Shown here one piece after another: positions 55,120-64,000 of a stretch of 64,000 nucleotides of DNA. This DNA is from Rhodobacter sp. (GTDB lineage Bacteria > Pseudomonadota > Alphaproteobacteria > Rhodobacterales > Rhodobacteraceae). The stretch spans positions 26,459 to 90,458 of the forward strand of contig JADCEL010000025.1 of NCBI GenBank assembly GCA_020250125.1, given 5' to 3'. The notes under the pieces were generated by a model, which was given only the letters and a program-made list of their open reading frames with translations, had not been told where the DNA came from and searched no databases. A program made the translations under genes and the position numbers. The number at the start of each line of letters is the position of its first letter. The stretch's first letter is position 1.

Positions 55120-55704
55120 ATGGACGGCGATTTCAGGACAACCTTCGTGCGCGACCCGGCAGCGCTGAGGCATTATCCGGCCCTGGTCCTGAATGCCGAT
55201 TACCGCCCGCTGTCCTACTATCCGCTGTCGCTCTGGCCCTGGCAGGAGGCGGTCAAGGCCGCCTACCTTGACCGCGTGTCGATTGTGGCCGAATACGACC
55301 ATGTGGTGCGCAGCCAGCGGGCCGAAATCCGGATACCCTCGGTGGTCGTGCTCAAGGATTACGTGAAACCGCAGAAGCGCGTGGCCTTCACGCGCTTCAA
55401 TCTTTTCCTGCGCGACCAGTTCTGTTGCCAGTATTGCGGTGCAAGGGGCGATCTGACCTTTGACCATGTGCTGCCCCGCTCGCGCGGCGGTGTCACCAGC
55501 TGGGAAAATGTCGTTGCGGCCTGTTCGCCCTGCAACCTGCGCAAGGGGTCCAAGACATTGCGGCAATCGGGCATGCGCCTGTCCCGCCCGCCGCACCAGC
55601 CGACGGCGGAAGAGATGCAGAACCACGGCCGCCGCTTTCCGCCCAACCACCTGCACGACAGCTGGCTCGATTACCTCTATTGGGATGCCGAGCTGGAGGC
55701 GTAG
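55120..55704 (+). CDS. HNH endonuclease family protein
   Basis: 194 residues. The HNH core uses zinc cysteines 103/106 (CCQYCGARG) and 135/138 (ACSPCNLRKGS). The catalytic histidine is His116 in TFDHVLPRSRGG, with Asn130 in SWENV. The N-terminal YPALVLNADYRPLSYYPLS is typical of a conserved alphaproteobacterial group. It is chromosomal, with no toxin or restriction partner next to it, so a DNA repair role is as likely as defence. Start at MDGDFRTTF. Confidence 0.9.
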   Translation: MDGDFRTTFVRDPAALRHYPALVLNADYRPLSYYPLSLWPWQEAVKAAYLDRVSIVAEYDHVVRSQRAEIRIPSVVVLKDYVKPQKRVAFTRFNLFLRDQFCCQYCGARGDLTFDHVLPRSRGGVTSWENVVAACSPCNLRKGSKTLRQSGMRLSRPPHQPTAEEMQNHGRRFPPNHLHDSWLDYLYWDAELEA

Positions 55705-55719
55705 GGGCGCGCCCCGACG

Positions 55720-56697
55720 TCACGGCGTCCCGAAGAACTGTCCGACGGCCTGCATGACCTCGGCCCGGCGGTTTCCCGTCGGGCTGTTGAACACGTGGTC
55801 CGCCCCCTCCACCTCCCACAGGTCGCCGTTCCTGAGAACGGCGGCTGCTTTGCGGGCCGACTCGACCGGCACATTCTGATCCTGCGCGCCGATCACGACA
55901 AGAACCGGCCCCCGCAGCGCTTTCAGATCCGGGGTTGGGTCGACGTCCAGCACGGACGTCCAATAGGCATGCGTCAGTCCAAGAACGAACCGATCCGTTG
56001 CCAGCGGGTCTTGGTCGATCTGTGACAGCAGGGTATTCAATTCGCTGTCCTGACCGCGCCTGCGGGCAAGGATCTTCAGCACTTCGCGCATCGTCATGCC
56101 GCCGGCACCGATCACGGCAAGGCGCGGGATGTCCGGCCGGCTGGCCGCAAGCTTGACTGCTATCGGCCCGCCTTCAGATGTGCCCATAACCCCCGCAAGC
56201 GCCGTGCCATGCCTGTCCATGACAAACTGCAGCATCTCACGATTGCGCTCTGTCATCCGGTCAAGGGTATAGGTCTTCCAGAAGTCCGCAGAACACCGGA
56301 AACCGAACCCGCCTGGCGAAACGCCTTCCTTCTCCAGGGCGTAAACCCTGTATCCGCCCGGAAAGCCGCGAAAGTAATGGGTCAGATAGACCGAAAGAGA
56401 GGCGCAACCTGACCCCCCAATGAAATACACCGCCCTGTCAGGCCCTGCGGGGTCGGACGGCCCGGTGGTGATCGAATAAAGGCTATAATTTCCGTCAGGT
56501 GTGACCACCACTTCGCGTGTTGGCGGATCGCGGACTGCATCAAGACCATATCCGATCCGGTTGCAGGCCGATGCCGCCAGACAAAGGGCACAGAAGGCGA
56601 TCACGCGCCCTGCGGCACGATACACATAGCAGACCTGCCCCAACCGCACCGTCACAGTCTCACCAGTACCCAACGACCACCCGCCGAGCGCTAGCAT
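55720..56697 (-). CDS. Alpha/beta hydrolase, probably exported
   Basis: About 325 residues. A hydrophobic segment near the N-terminus (VIAFCALCLAASAC) looks like a signal, possibly a lipoprotein signal with Cys45. The triad can be read as the Ser of GVMGTSEGGPIAV, the Asp of VIGAQDQNVPV and the His of EGADHVFNS. The start is uncertain: ATG at 56697 has no good ribosome site and a GTG about 45 bases downstream is possible. The minus frame stays open far beyond into the antisense of zwf, which is not coding. GC is somewhat lower than in neighbours. Confidence 0.75.
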   Translation of the reverse strand: MLALGGWSLGTGETVTVRLGQVCYVYRAAGRVIAFCALCLAASACNRIGYGLDAVRDPPTREVVVTPDGNYSLYSITTGPSDPAGPDRAVYFIGGSGCASLSVYLTHYFRGFPGGYRVYALEKEGVSPGGFGFRCSADFWKTYTLDRMTERNREMLQFVMDRHGTALAGVMGTSEGGPIAVKLAASRPDIPRLAVIGAGGMTMREVLKILARRRGQDSELNTLLSQIDQDPLATDRFVLGLTHAYWTSVLDVDPTPDLKALRGPVLVVIGAQDQNVPVESARKAAAVLRNGDLWEVEGADHVFNSPTGNRRAEVMQAVGQFFGTP

Positions 56698-56893
56698 GAG
56701 AGGGTGGTCCTGTCCACAAAGCCCTGGCCGCGCGCGCCGTCTGGCGGACGCGCGGGATCGCACCGCTTGATGCTGCGCAAACCGTTTGACTCTTGCCAGA
56801 CTGCGGCGATACCTGCCGGCAAGATTATCCTTGCTTTTGTTCGGCTTGCCTGCAGTCTTTCCGATGAAAGCAGTAACCGCTGGGTCAGGACCC

Positions 56894-57601
56894 ATGAACG
56901 CTGAGCTTGCCACGCCCCTTGATGCCGTTGCCCTGCAGATGGGCTTTGCCACGCTGTGCGGTGCCGTCATCGGGATGGAGCGGCAGGCCCGCAACCGCAT
57001 GGCGGGCGTGCGGACCAACGCGCTGGTGGCGCTGGGGGCCGCCAGCTTCGTGATCTTCTCGGCCCTGTTTCCCGGCGACAGCAGCCCGACGCGGGTCGCG
57101 GCGCAGATCGTCTCTGGCATCGGCTTTCTCGGGGCGGGGCTGATCTTCCGTGACGGGTTCACCGTGCATGGGCTGAACACCGCCGCCACGCTGTGGTGTT
57201 CGGCGGCAGTGGGCATGATGACCGGTGCGGGGGCGCTGCCGCTGGCGGCGCTGCTGACGGCCGTCGTCATCGTCATCAACCTGGTCCTGCGGCCGCTGGT
57301 CAACTGGGTTGACAGTTCCGTGCTGTCCGGCACGTCGCGGCGACGGTACCGCGTTACGCTGGTCTGCCGCCCCGACCGGGAAGGCGATTTGCGCGCGCTG
57401 CTGATCCGCACCCTTGCGCAGGGTGGCCTGCGGCTGAACGCGCTTGACAGCCATGCCGCGCCGGACGGAACCGGCATCGAACTTGTGGCGCTGGCCGAAG
57501 GCGACAGGGGCGCGGAACAGGCGCTGCTGAGCGCGGTCGCCCTTCTTGCGGCAGAGCCGGGCCTGACCCATGCCGACTGGTGTCCGCTGGACGAGCGCTG
57601 A
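56894..57601 (+). CDS. MgtC/SapB-family membrane protein
   Basis: 235 residues. Four or five helices with the MgtC core ATLCGAVIGMERQARNR and GVRTNALVALGAASF, then GIGFLGAGLIFRDG. A C-terminal ACT-like cytosolic domain (about 150-235) follows. In pathogens MgtC relates to magnesium limitation and F-type ATPase inhibition; the role in free-living bacteria is unclear. The start at 56894 has GGTCAGGA before it; 56864 is an alternative. Confidence 0.88.
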   Translation: MNAELATPLDAVALQMGFATLCGAVIGMERQARNRMAGVRTNALVALGAASFVIFSALFPGDSSPTRVAAQIVSGIGFLGAGLIFRDGFTVHGLNTAATLWCSAAVGMMTGAGALPLAALLTAVVIVINLVLRPLVNWVDSSVLSGTSRRRYRVTLVCRPDREGDLRALLIRTLAQGGLRLNALDSHAAPDGTGIELVALAEGDRGAEQALLSAVALLAAEPGLTHADWCPLDER

Positions 57602-57723
57602 GGCACCGCGCCGACCGGCCCTGTTCCCTGCCCCGGCGACGCTGGACTTCTGCCTGGCCTGCCGCTAGACCGCCTGCCGTCAGCGCCATCAGCCCGCGCA
57701 GGGCACCATCCGGTGGAGATCAC

Positions 57724-59178
57724 ATGGTATCGCGTGTCATCCCGGTCGATGCCTTCGACCTTGTCATCTTCGGGGCCACGGGCGACCTTGCACGGCGCAA
57801 GATTTTCCCCGGCCTGTACCGCCGGTTCTGGGCAGGGCAGGTGCCGCCCGACAGCCGGATCATCGGTGCCGCCCGCTCTGCCATGACGCCGGCCGAATTC
57901 CGGGCGCAGGTCCGCTCCGCCATTGAGGAATTCGTCAGCCCCGACAAGCGCGACGGGGCAAAGATCGACGGGTTTCTTGCGCGCATCGGTTATGTCCCGA
58001 TCGATGCCACGGGAACCGGCGGCTGGGCGCAGCTGAAGGCGGAAATGCGCCCGGGCATGATCGGTGCCTTCTACTTCTCGGTGGCACCTTCGCTGTTCGG
58101 CGACCTTGCGGAACGCCTGCACCGGCATGGCATCGCCACCGCTGACAGCCGCATCGTGGTGGAAAAGCCCTTCGGGCGCGATCTGGCATCGGCGCGCGCG
58201 CTGAATGCCACGCTGGCGGCGCATTTTGCCGAACGCCAGATTTACCGCATCGACCATTACCTGGGCAAGGAAACGGTGCAGAACCTGATGGCGGTGCGCT
58301 TTGCCAATATCCTGTTCGAGCCGCTGTGGAACGCCCAGCACATCGACCATGTCCAGATCACGGTGGCCGAAACCGTGGGCGTCGGCGGGCGCGGCAGCTA
58401 TTATGACAAATCCGGTGCGATGCGCGACATGGTCCAGAACCACATGATGCAGCTTCTGTGCCTGATCGCGATGGAGCCGCCCTATCACTTTGACCCCAAC
58501 GCGGTGCGCGACGAAAAGCTGAAGGTGATCCGCGCGCTGGACCCGGTCGGGCAGGACCAGATCGTGCGCGGCCAGTACACTGCCGCCAGCGGACAGCCCG
58601 ATTACCTGACCGATGCCGGAAATCCGGAGTCGCTGACCGAAAGCTACATCGCGCTGAGGGTGGGCATTTCCAACTGGCGCTGGAAGGGCACCCCCTTTTA
58701 CCTGCGCACCGGCAAGAAGCTGCGCGCGCGCACCAGCGAGATTGCCATCACCTTCCGCGAGCCGCCGCATTCGATCTTCGATGACGCCCCCGGCTGGCGC
58801 GAGAATGTGCTGGTGATCCGGCTTCAGCCGAACGAGGGCATGAACCTGATGGTCATGATCAAGGAACCGGGGCCGGGCGGCATGCGTCTGGTCCAGGTGC
58901 CGCTGGACATGTCCTTTGCCAAGGCGCTGGGGGCCGAGGGGGCCGATATTCCCGATGCCTACGAGCGGCTGATCATGGATGTGATCCGCGGCAACCAGAC
59001 CCTGTTCATGCGCGGGGATGAGGTGGAGGCAGCCTGGGCCTGGACCGACCCGATCATCGCCGGATGGGAGGCCACGGGCCGCCGCCCCGAACCCTATGAT
59101 CCCGGAACATCCGGCCCCGAAGACGCGTTGATGCTTCTGCACCGCGACGGGCGGCGCTGGCGCGAGATCAAGGAATGA
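57724..59178 (+). CDS. zwf: Glucose-6-phosphate 1-dehydrogenase
   Basis: 484 residues; oxidises glucose-6-phosphate to the lactone with NADP. The coenzyme motif GATGDLARRK begins at about residue 17. The catalytic region is RIDHYLGKE (175-183), with His178. GGTGGAG lies before the start. First gene of zwf-pgl-pgi; with pgl overlapping it by ATGA, it supplies the Entner-Doudoroff and pentose phosphate routes. Confidence 0.97.
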   Translation: MVSRVIPVDAFDLVIFGATGDLARRKIFPGLYRRFWAGQVPPDSRIIGAARSAMTPAEFRAQVRSAIEEFVSPDKRDGAKIDGFLARIGYVPIDATGTGGWAQLKAEMRPGMIGAFYFSVAPSLFGDLAERLHRHGIATADSRIVVEKPFGRDLASARALNATLAAHFAERQIYRIDHYLGKETVQNLMAVRFANILFEPLWNAQHIDHVQITVAETVGVGGRGSYYDKSGAMRDMVQNHMMQLLCLIAMEPPYHFDPNAVRDEKLKVIRALDPVGQDQIVRGQYTAASGQPDYLTDAGNPESLTESYIALRVGISNWRWKGTPFYLRTGKKLRARTSEIAITFREPPHSIFDDAPGWRENVLVIRLQPNEGMNLMVMIKEPGPGGMRLVQVPLDMSFAKALGAEGADIPDAYERLIMDVIRGNQTLFMRGDEVEAAWAWTDPIIAGWEATGRRPEPYDPGTSGPEDALMLLHRDGRRWREIKE

Positions 59179-59846
59179 AACTGCTCGAATACCCGGACCG
59201 TGACCTGATGATGCTGTCGCTGGCAAATACCATCGCGGGCGATCTGGGCGGTTTTCTGCGGCGCGACGGGCACGCCAGCCTGTGCGTGCCCGGCGGAACC
59301 ACGCCGGGGCCGGTCTTTGACACGCTGTCGGGCGTGGACCTGGACTGGGCCAATGTCGCCGTCTTTCTGAACGACGAACGCTGGGTTCCCGGCGACAGCC
59401 CGCGGTCAAACACGCGCCTTCTGCGCGAACGCCTTCTGGTGGGGCGCGCGGCCAGGGCGCGGCTGGTGCCGCTTTACGCCGGTGCCGCCCGGCCCGAAGA
59501 CCGGCTGGAGGACCTGTCGGCAGGTCTTGCGCCGCATCTGCCGATCTCGGTGCTGCTGCTGGGGATGGGGGCCGACATGCACATCGCCTCGCTTTTTCCG
59601 GGTGCCGACCGTCTGGCCGAGGCGCTGTCGGATCAGGCCCCGATCCTGATGGCGCTGCGCGCCGATGCCGCCGCAGAGCCGCGCATCACACTGACAGCAC
59701 CGGTGCTGAAAGGGGCGATGACGACCCATATCCTGATCACGGGGCCGGAAAAGCGCGCGGCACTGGATCGGGCACAGGGGCTGACCCTGCCCGAGGCGCC
59801 GGTGCGGGCGGTGCTGGCACATGCAACGGTTCATTGGGCGGAGTGA
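59175..59846 (+). CDS. pgl: 6-phosphogluconolactonase
   Basis: 223 residues, NagB/RpiA-like fold, hydrolysing 6-phosphogluconolactone. The blocks LCVPGGTTPGPVFDTL, VFLNDERWVP and LLLGMGADMHIASLFPG are diagnostic. Translationally coupled to zwf (ATGA) and three bases upstream of pgi. Confidence 0.95.
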   Translation: MKLLEYPDRDLMMLSLANTIAGDLGGFLRRDGHASLCVPGGTTPGPVFDTLSGVDLDWANVAVFLNDERWVPGDSPRSNTRLLRERLLVGRAARARLVPLYAGAARPEDRLEDLSAGLAPHLPISVLLLGMGADMHIASLFPGADRLAEALSDQAPILMALRADAAAEPRITLTAPVLKGAMTTHILITGPEKRAALDRAQGLTLPEAPVRAVLAHATVHWAE

Positions 59847-59849
59847 CGG

Positions 59850-61448
59850 ATGACATCGCAGTGGAAACGCCTGACGGACAAGGCCGCAGCGGTGCAGGGG
59901 CGCCGCATCCTGGATTTGTTCGACGACGGGCGGGCCAGGACATTTTCGGCGCGTCTGGACGATATGCTGCTGGACTGTTCCAAGACGAATATCGATCACG
60001 AAACACTTGATCTTCTTATGGAAATTGCCGCAGCCGCCGATGTCGCCACAAGGCGCGACGCGATGTTCGCTGGCGCGCGCATCAACGAAACCGAAGGCCG
60101 CGCGGTGCTGCATACCGCGCTGCGCAACCTGGCCGATCCGGTGATTCTGGACGGCGTGGATGTGACGGGTCCGGTGCGCGCCACCCATGCGCGGATGCAG
60201 GCCTTTGCGCGCGATCTGCGCAAGGGAAGGTTTCGGGGTCAGGGCGGGGCGATCACCGATGTGGTCAATATCGGCATCGGCGGATCAGACCTTGGCCCGG
60301 CGATGGCGGTGCTGGCGCTGGCCCCCTTTGCCGACGGGCCGCGCTGTCATTTCGTCTCGAACATCGACGGCGCGCATGTGCATGACGTGCTGGCGGGGCT
60401 GAACCCGGAAACAACCCTGGTGATCGTGGCCTCCAAGACCTTCACCACGATCGAGACCATGACCAACGCGCAAACCGCAAAGGCCTGGATGGCGCGGCGC
60501 GTCGGCGATCCGGCGGCGCAGTTCGTGGCCGTCTCGACGGCGGCAGACCGGACGGCGGCCTTCGGCATCGACCCCGCCCGCGTCTTCGGGTTTGAGGATT
60601 GGGTCGGCGGGCGCTATTCGGTCTGGGGGCCGGTCGGACTGCCCCTGATGCTGGCGGTGGGGCCGGAACAGTTCGACCGCTTCCTTGCGGGCGGGGCCGC
60701 GATGGACCGGCACTTCCGCACGGCACCCTTTGCGCAGAATCTGCCGGTGCTGCTGGCGCTGGTCGGCATCTGGCACAATCAGGGCTGCGGCTATGCCACG
60801 CGGGCAGTCCTGCCCTATGACCAGCGCCTCAGCCGCCTGCCCGCCTATCTTCAGCAGCTGGAAATGGAAAGCAACGGCAAGCGCGTGGCCATGGACGGCG
60901 GCGATCTTCCGGTCAATTCCGGGCCCGTGGTCTGGGGAGAGCCGGGCACGAACGGCCAGCACGCCTTTTATCAGCTGATCCATCAGGGCACCCGCGTGAT
61001 CCCGTGCGAATTCCTGCTGGCAAAGACCGGGCACGAACCCGATCTGGCACATCAGCATCTGCTGCTGGCCGCCAACTGTCTGGCGCAATCCGAAGCCTTG
61101 CTGCGCGGCCGCAGCCTGGACGAGGCGCGGGCGATCCTGGCACGCAACGGGCTTGCCGGGGCGGAACTGGACCGGCAGGCGCGCCACCGCGTCTTTCCGG
61201 GGAACCGCCCGTCAACCACGCTGGCCTATGAAACGCTTGATCCCTTCACGCTGGGCCGCATCATCGCGCTGTATGAACACCGGGTCTTCGTCGAAGGGGT
61301 GATCCTGGGGATCAACAGCTTCGATCAATGGGGGGTGGAACTGGGCAAGGAACTGGCCCTGGCCCTGCAGCCGATCCTGGAAGGGCGCGAAAGCGCCGAT
61401 GGCAAGGATGGCTCCACGCGCGCTCTGGTCGCCTGGCTGACCACCTGA
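59850..61448 (+). CDS. pgi: Glucose-6-phosphate isomerase
   Basis: 532 residues interconverting glucose-6-phosphate and fructose-6-phosphate. [17 protein letters not shown] and the two PGI signatures ([15 protein letters not shown] and [18 protein letters not shown]) are intact; the catalytic glutamate lies in [11 protein letters not shown]. Last of zwf-pgl-pgi. Confidence 0.97.
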   Translation: MTSQWKRLTDKAAAVQGRRILDLFDDGRARTFSARLDDMLLDCSKTNIDHETLDLLMEIAAAADVATRRDAMFAGARINETEGRAVLHTALRNLADPVILDGVDVTGPVRATHARMQAFARDLRKGRFRGQGGAITDVVNIGIGGSDLGPAMAVLALAPFADGPRCHFVSNIDGAHVHDVLAGLNPETTLVIVASKTFTTIETMTNAQTAKAWMARRVGDPAAQFVAVSTAADRTAAFGIDPARVFGFEDWVGGRYSVWGPVGLPLMLAVGPEQFDRFLAGGAAMDRHFRTAPFAQNLPVLLALVGIWHNQGCGYATRAVLPYDQRLSRLPAYLQQLEMESNGKRVAMDGGDLPVNSGPVVWGEPGTNGQHAFYQLIHQGTRVIPCEFLLAKTGHEPDLAHQHLLLAANCLAQSEALLRGRSLDEARAILARNGLAGAELDRQARHRVFPGNRPSTTLAYETLDPFTLGRIIALYEHRVFVEGVILGINSFDQWGVELGKELALALQPILEGRESADGKDGSTRALVAWLTT

Positions 61449-61481
61449 GATTTTCTGTTCGCAAATATCCTCCGGGGGGTG

Positions 61482-61502
61482 CGGGGGGTGGAAAACCCCC
61501 CG
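61482..61502. terminator. Hairpin between convergent pgi and ridA-like gene
   Basis: Perfect 8-base stem CGGGGGGT / ACCCCCCG with loop GGAAA, midway in the 63-base gap between two convergent stops. Likely bidirectional. The preceding AAATATCCTCCGGGGGG resembles a sequence often found at gene ends in Rhodobacterales (from memory, not searched). Confidence 0.6.
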
Positions 61503-61511
61503 CTCTGCGGC

Positions 61512-61862
61512 TCAGGCCAGCGCGGCGGTGACGATGATTTCCACCTTGTAGTCCGGGGTCGCCAGCTTCGCCTCGCCGGTGGCGCGGGCCGGGGTATTGC
61601 CCTGCGGCACCCAGGCATCCCAGACCGCGTTCATTTCGGCAAAGTCCGCCATATCCGCAAGCCAGATCTGCGCCTTCAGGATGCGGGTCTTGTCACTGCC
61701 CGCCACGGCCAGCAGGGCGTCGATTTCCGCCAGAACGGTGCGTGTCTGAACCGTCACGCTGTCGCCGGGGCTGCCGACCTGACCGGCCAGATAGACAATG
61801 CCCTGATGGACCACCGCTTCGGACATGCGCGGGCCGGGCTTGAGACGGGTGATTGTGGACAT
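61512..61862 (-). CDS. RidA-family reactive intermediate deaminase
   Basis: 116 residues. The anion-binding arginine is in PARATGEAKLATPDYKVEI (Arg93), and VYLAGQVGSPGDSVTVQT is the usual N-terminal block. RidA hydrolyses 2-aminoacrylate and related enamines. The Arg is followed by ATGEAKLA instead of the RidA consensus, so it may be a YjgH-like subgroup member rather than RidA proper. Confidence 0.88.
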   Translation of the reverse strand: MSTITRLKPGPRMSEAVVHQGIVYLAGQVGSPGDSVTVQTRTVLAEIDALLAVAGSDKTRILKAQIWLADMADFAEMNAVWDAWVPQGNTPARATGEAKLATPDYKVEIIVTAALA

Positions 61863-62046
61863 GGGGGGTTCCTTTGCTTTTCCTTGCGGCCAATCCGTAG
61901 CGTTGAATCGCGGTCAGGAAAAGCGGCTGCCCCGCACTGCGTGCCGATTTGCCGGATCGCGCCGCCAGGCGATGGCCGTTCCTGCGGGGACATAGACGGA
62001 TTGATCCCGGGGCCGCCTTGGGGCAAGCGTGCCGTGAAAGGGCAGG

Positions 62047-62541
62047 TCAGGCGGGGACTGCCGGCCAAAGGCCCGCAGGCGCAAGGCCCGACAGACCGGG
62101 GTCGCGCAGCGCCTGCAACCGCAGGGCGGCGTGGCGGGCGAATTTCTGCACCATCGCCTTGCGCCGCGCTGCCGCCAGCGGCCTTTCCGGCCCCATGCGC
62201 AGGATTTCGGCGTCATAGCCATCGGCCAGAATCACCCCCGTGCCCTGCGGCAGCAGATCGGCGGGAAAACCAGCATCCACCGCCCAGAAGAACCGGTCGC
62301 ACCAGTCAAGATAGCCCTGCCATTTGCGGTCGGTGATAAAATCGGCACGGCCCGATTTGCATTCCACAACCCAGATCTCGCCCCTGGGACCCAGGGCCAT
62401 CAGGTCAACCCGCAGCCCCGGTGCTGGCACCATCTCTTCCAGCGTTACGAAATCATGGCCCAGCAGATGGCGGCTGACCCCGCGCGCCAGAAGCTGGCCG
62501 GGCATCAGGCGGGGCATGTCCAGGGGCGCGGGCAAGGTCAT
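62047..62541 (-). CDS. mmcB: MmcB-family DNA repair protein
   Basis: 164 residues, PD-(D/E)XK nuclease-like: Asp46 (LRVDLMAL), Glu60 and Lys62 (IWVVECKSGRADF), with the family-specific FITDRKWQGYLDWCDRFF. MmcB was described in Caulobacter as a mitomycin C-related SOS-controlled gene. I found no confident LexA box upstream. Cytosolic. Confidence 0.88.
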   Translation of the reverse strand: MTLPAPLDMPRLMPGQLLARGVSRHLLGHDFVTLEEMVPAPGLRVDLMALGPRGEIWVVECKSGRADFITDRKWQGYLDWCDRFFWAVDAGFPADLLPQGTGVILADGYDAEILRMGPERPLAAARRKAMVQKFARHAALRLQALRDPGLSGLAPAGLWPAVPA

Positions 62542-62836
62542 GGGGCAAATATGAACGCAAAGGGAACACCGCGCAAGCCTTGCAGAAGCCCCGGCACCGG
62601 CCTATGTCTGGGCGCGGCGGGTTCTGCCCCTCTCGTGCGAGGCTCTTTTCCAGTGGCCGATAAGCACTTCCGAGGGAGCTGGCTCTGCCAGGATCCTGGT
62701 CCTGGTATCTGGCGCCCACCTGGTCAACCAGGCTCTCGGGAAATTCACGTCTCCCACGGTTGCCGCGGTTCCCGCCACCCGAACGCCAGCGGAAAGGTGC
62801 TGCCGCAGCGGCCTCTTGCCCATCCTGGCCGGGGTA

Positions 62837-63154
62837 TCAGCGGCGCTGGCGCTGCGGGCGCGCCACAGCCTTGATCCGTACGGGGATGCGCGCAGCCATC
62901 GGCACACCGCGCCCGCCTGCGGACCCGCTGTCATCTTCGGCCAGACGCATCACGGCAATGCCGAACTGCACCCCGGCAAAGACAACCCCGTTCGACAGAA
63001 CCAGCAGCACAAAGGCCAGCGGCCCGCCGGAGGTATTGATGATCAGATGGCGCAGATTGGCGACATCCAGCCAGACAAGGCCTGTCACGAAGACCACAGC
63101 CAGGGCAAATCCGATCAGGACATTGACGATGTAAAGGCGAATGAGTTTCGGCAC
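62837..63154 (-). CDS. Small two-helix membrane protein
   Basis: 105 residues. Helices at about 9-29 (IVNVLIGFALAVVFVTGLVW) and 43-66, then a basic tail (IPVRIKAVARPQRQRR). It resembles a short hypothetical protein common in Rhodobacterales from memory; no function is known. Reasonable AGGAAGGGGTG before the start. Confidence 0.75.
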   Translation of the reverse strand: MPKLIRLYIVNVLIGFALAVVFVTGLVWLDVANLRHLIINTSGGPLAFVLLVLSNGVVFAGVQFGIAVMRLAEDDSGSAGGRGVPMAARIPVRIKAVARPQRQRR

Positions 63155-64000
63155 GGCAGCACCCCTTCCTTTGGGTCAAACATAGACCTTGCGGCGCCAC
63201 TTGCCAGAGAAAAGCCGGACCCAAGGTGTCGCAGCCTGTTCCAGACAGGGATCAGCCGCTGTTCTGTGGCATTGTCGGATCGGTGCGAAGGATTTCCCGC
63301 GCTGATTCGCGTTCTGCGGCACCCTCCGGGCGGTTCTGGACCATCGGACGGGGTTCCGCGATGCTTGCCGCCCATGGCTGGGCGGACATGGGGCGGCGCG
63401 GCGCGCCCGTTTCCTGTGATCGCGTCTGCGAAAGCCGGTCAGCCTGCGACGAAAGCCATGGGCCGGATGGCAGCCCTGCCGGCCCATGGCCGCGCGCAGG
63501 ACGATGCCGGTGGCCCGGGCCTGTGCCCGCAGGACCACCCCGAATGCTGTGGCACCTGTCTGCGCGATCCTGCCGGCACCTGGTTCGGACCGGCCTGCCA
63601 CGGCACCCATGCTCTGGCGGCGTGCTGAAAAGTGCCGGGCGCAGGGGGTTGTGACCGGAACGAAAGAAGCGCCTGCACGCTCCCCGTGCGGTCTGGCCGG
63701 GGCCATCGGCCCGGCCCTGCGCGCCGCGTGCCACAGGCCCGGCGGGCGCTTGCCTGCGTTGCACTTGCATGACGCGTCCTTGCAGGAGCGTGGTCCCTGA
63801 CCGGGCGGGGAAACGCGGCTCGCGTTTCCTGATCCCGCCCGGATATCTGGCGAATGCGCTGCCCCCGCTGCAATGGCAGGGGCCATCGCCCCTGCCACAG
63901 CACTGCGCTGGCATCAGGACCGGCCGGGGGCCAAAGCCCCCGGCCAGCGCCCGACCCGCCCCTGGCGGGCGCTTCTCGCCCGCCGGGTCGGGCGCTGGCC
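63155..64000. other. Gene-poor end of the window
   Basis: 846 bases with long overlapping frames on both strands but no conserved protein. A Cys-rich stretch in a plus frame (PECCGTCLRDPAGTWFGPAC, near 63540) and a minus-strand C-terminus (REILRTDPTMPQNSG, near 63254) have no supporting starts. The last 130 bases are a set of strong hairpins. A gene could begin beyond the window end. Confidence 0.45.
63874..64000. repeat. Three consecutive hairpins at the window edge
   Basis: TGGCAGGGGC-CATC-GCCCCTGCCA (63874-63897); GGCCGGGGGC-CAAA-GCCCCCGGCC (63922-63945); and GGCCAGCGCCCGACCCG at 63942-63958 with its exact complement at 63984-64000, enclosing the smaller hairpin GGCGGGCG/CGCCCGCC (63964-63984). 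The second and third share bases. They look like intergenic palindromes that end or insulate transcripts. Confidence 0.75.

Noticed and set aside
56698..59409. A minus-strand frame that stays open for over 1200 codons, from the pgl gene across all of zwf into the alpha/beta hydrolase
   Set aside because: It is antisense to zwf and the MgtC-like gene, both fully conserved on the plus strand. Only the part downstream of about 56697 has hydrolase motifs. Long antisense frames are expected in GC-rich DNA.
62555..62836. Small palindromes (for example CCTGGTCAACCAGG near 62731) in the gap before the small membrane protein
   Set aside because: Stems are short, imperfectly arranged and without a T tract or a neighbouring gene end that they would serve.
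63252..63389. Possible 45-residue minus-strand peptide ending REILRTDPTMPQNSG
   Set aside because: The C-terminal stretch looks protein-like but the methionine at 63389 lacks a ribosome site and nothing supports the frame beyond that.

Overview
The window is a contiguous stretch of high-GC chromosome from an alphaproteobacterium of the order Rhodobacterales (Rhodobacteraceae/Paracoccaceae in the broad sense). The evidence is the gene content and gene order: yajC-secD-secF-MTH938-like-ccmABCDG divergent from serS, zwf-pgl-pgi, soxBDAG, a DddP-type DMSP lyase, an orphan FliG and MmcB. I cannot name the genus. Genes are tightly packed, often with ATGA, GTGA or TGATG stop/start overlaps. No phage, insertion sequence, CRISPR array, rRNA or replication origin is visible. 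One tRNA gene, tRNA-Leu(UAG), is present.

Layout. 1-7.5 kb: the end of fabG, acpP with a clear promoter and terminator, trigger factor, tRNA-Leu, the NAD(P)HX repair enzyme, glnB-glnA, and a haem-dependent N-demethylase-like gene. 7.7-12.4 kb: the DMSP lyase gene dddP, a double-CDGSH iron-sulfur protein, purB, and two secreted proteins that share a Cys-framed motif. 12.5-19.0 kb: an orphan fliG, a DMT transporter, an LpxL-type acyltransferase, a DUF1223 thioredoxin-like protein and aconitase. 19.1-28.8 kb: a low-GC lipoprotein with an HExxH motif, then the minus-strand block ccmG-D-C-B-A / MTH938-like / secF-secD-yajC, then serS and a TspO-like membrane protein divergent from it. 29-34.5 kb: der, bamB and yfgM (the same order as in enterobacteria) and an Atm1-type ABC exporter. 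34.6-38.0 kb: an apparently broken ArsR gene, an Ala/Pro-rich LysM protein, a LOG-family hydrolase, a small low-GC gene and sodB. 38.2-44.6 kb: the heterotetrameric sarcosine oxidase operon soxBDAG, broken up by repeats. 44.8-49.4 kb: ccmI, ruvX, a DUF1289 gene, a 2OG-dioxygenase-like gene, a TauE/SafE permease and dusA. 50.4-55.7 kb: a chemoreceptor, an MFS transporter, an AlkA-like glycosylase, an esterase and an HNH nuclease. 55.7-61.4 kb: an alpha/beta hydrolase, an MgtC-like gene and the zwf-pgl-pgi operon. 61.5-64 kb: RidA, MmcB, a small membrane protein and a gene-poor end full of hairpins.

How the genes fit together. The window is mostly housekeeping: fatty acid synthesis, nitrogen control, protein export, cytochrome c maturation split between ccmABCDG and a distant ccmI, outer membrane assembly, and Entner-Doudoroff/pentose phosphate entry. 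It also carries catabolic traits for methylated compatible solutes: DMSP cleavage (dddP), sarcosine demethylation (soxBDAG), and a haem N-demethylase-like protein divergent from dddP. The strongest non-housekeeping signal is dddP, in which seven metal-binding or catalytic positions reported for characterised DddP proteins are present at the same residue numbers. The most unusual sequence structure is a duplicated ~300 bp unit behind soxB that carries copies of the soxB stop region.
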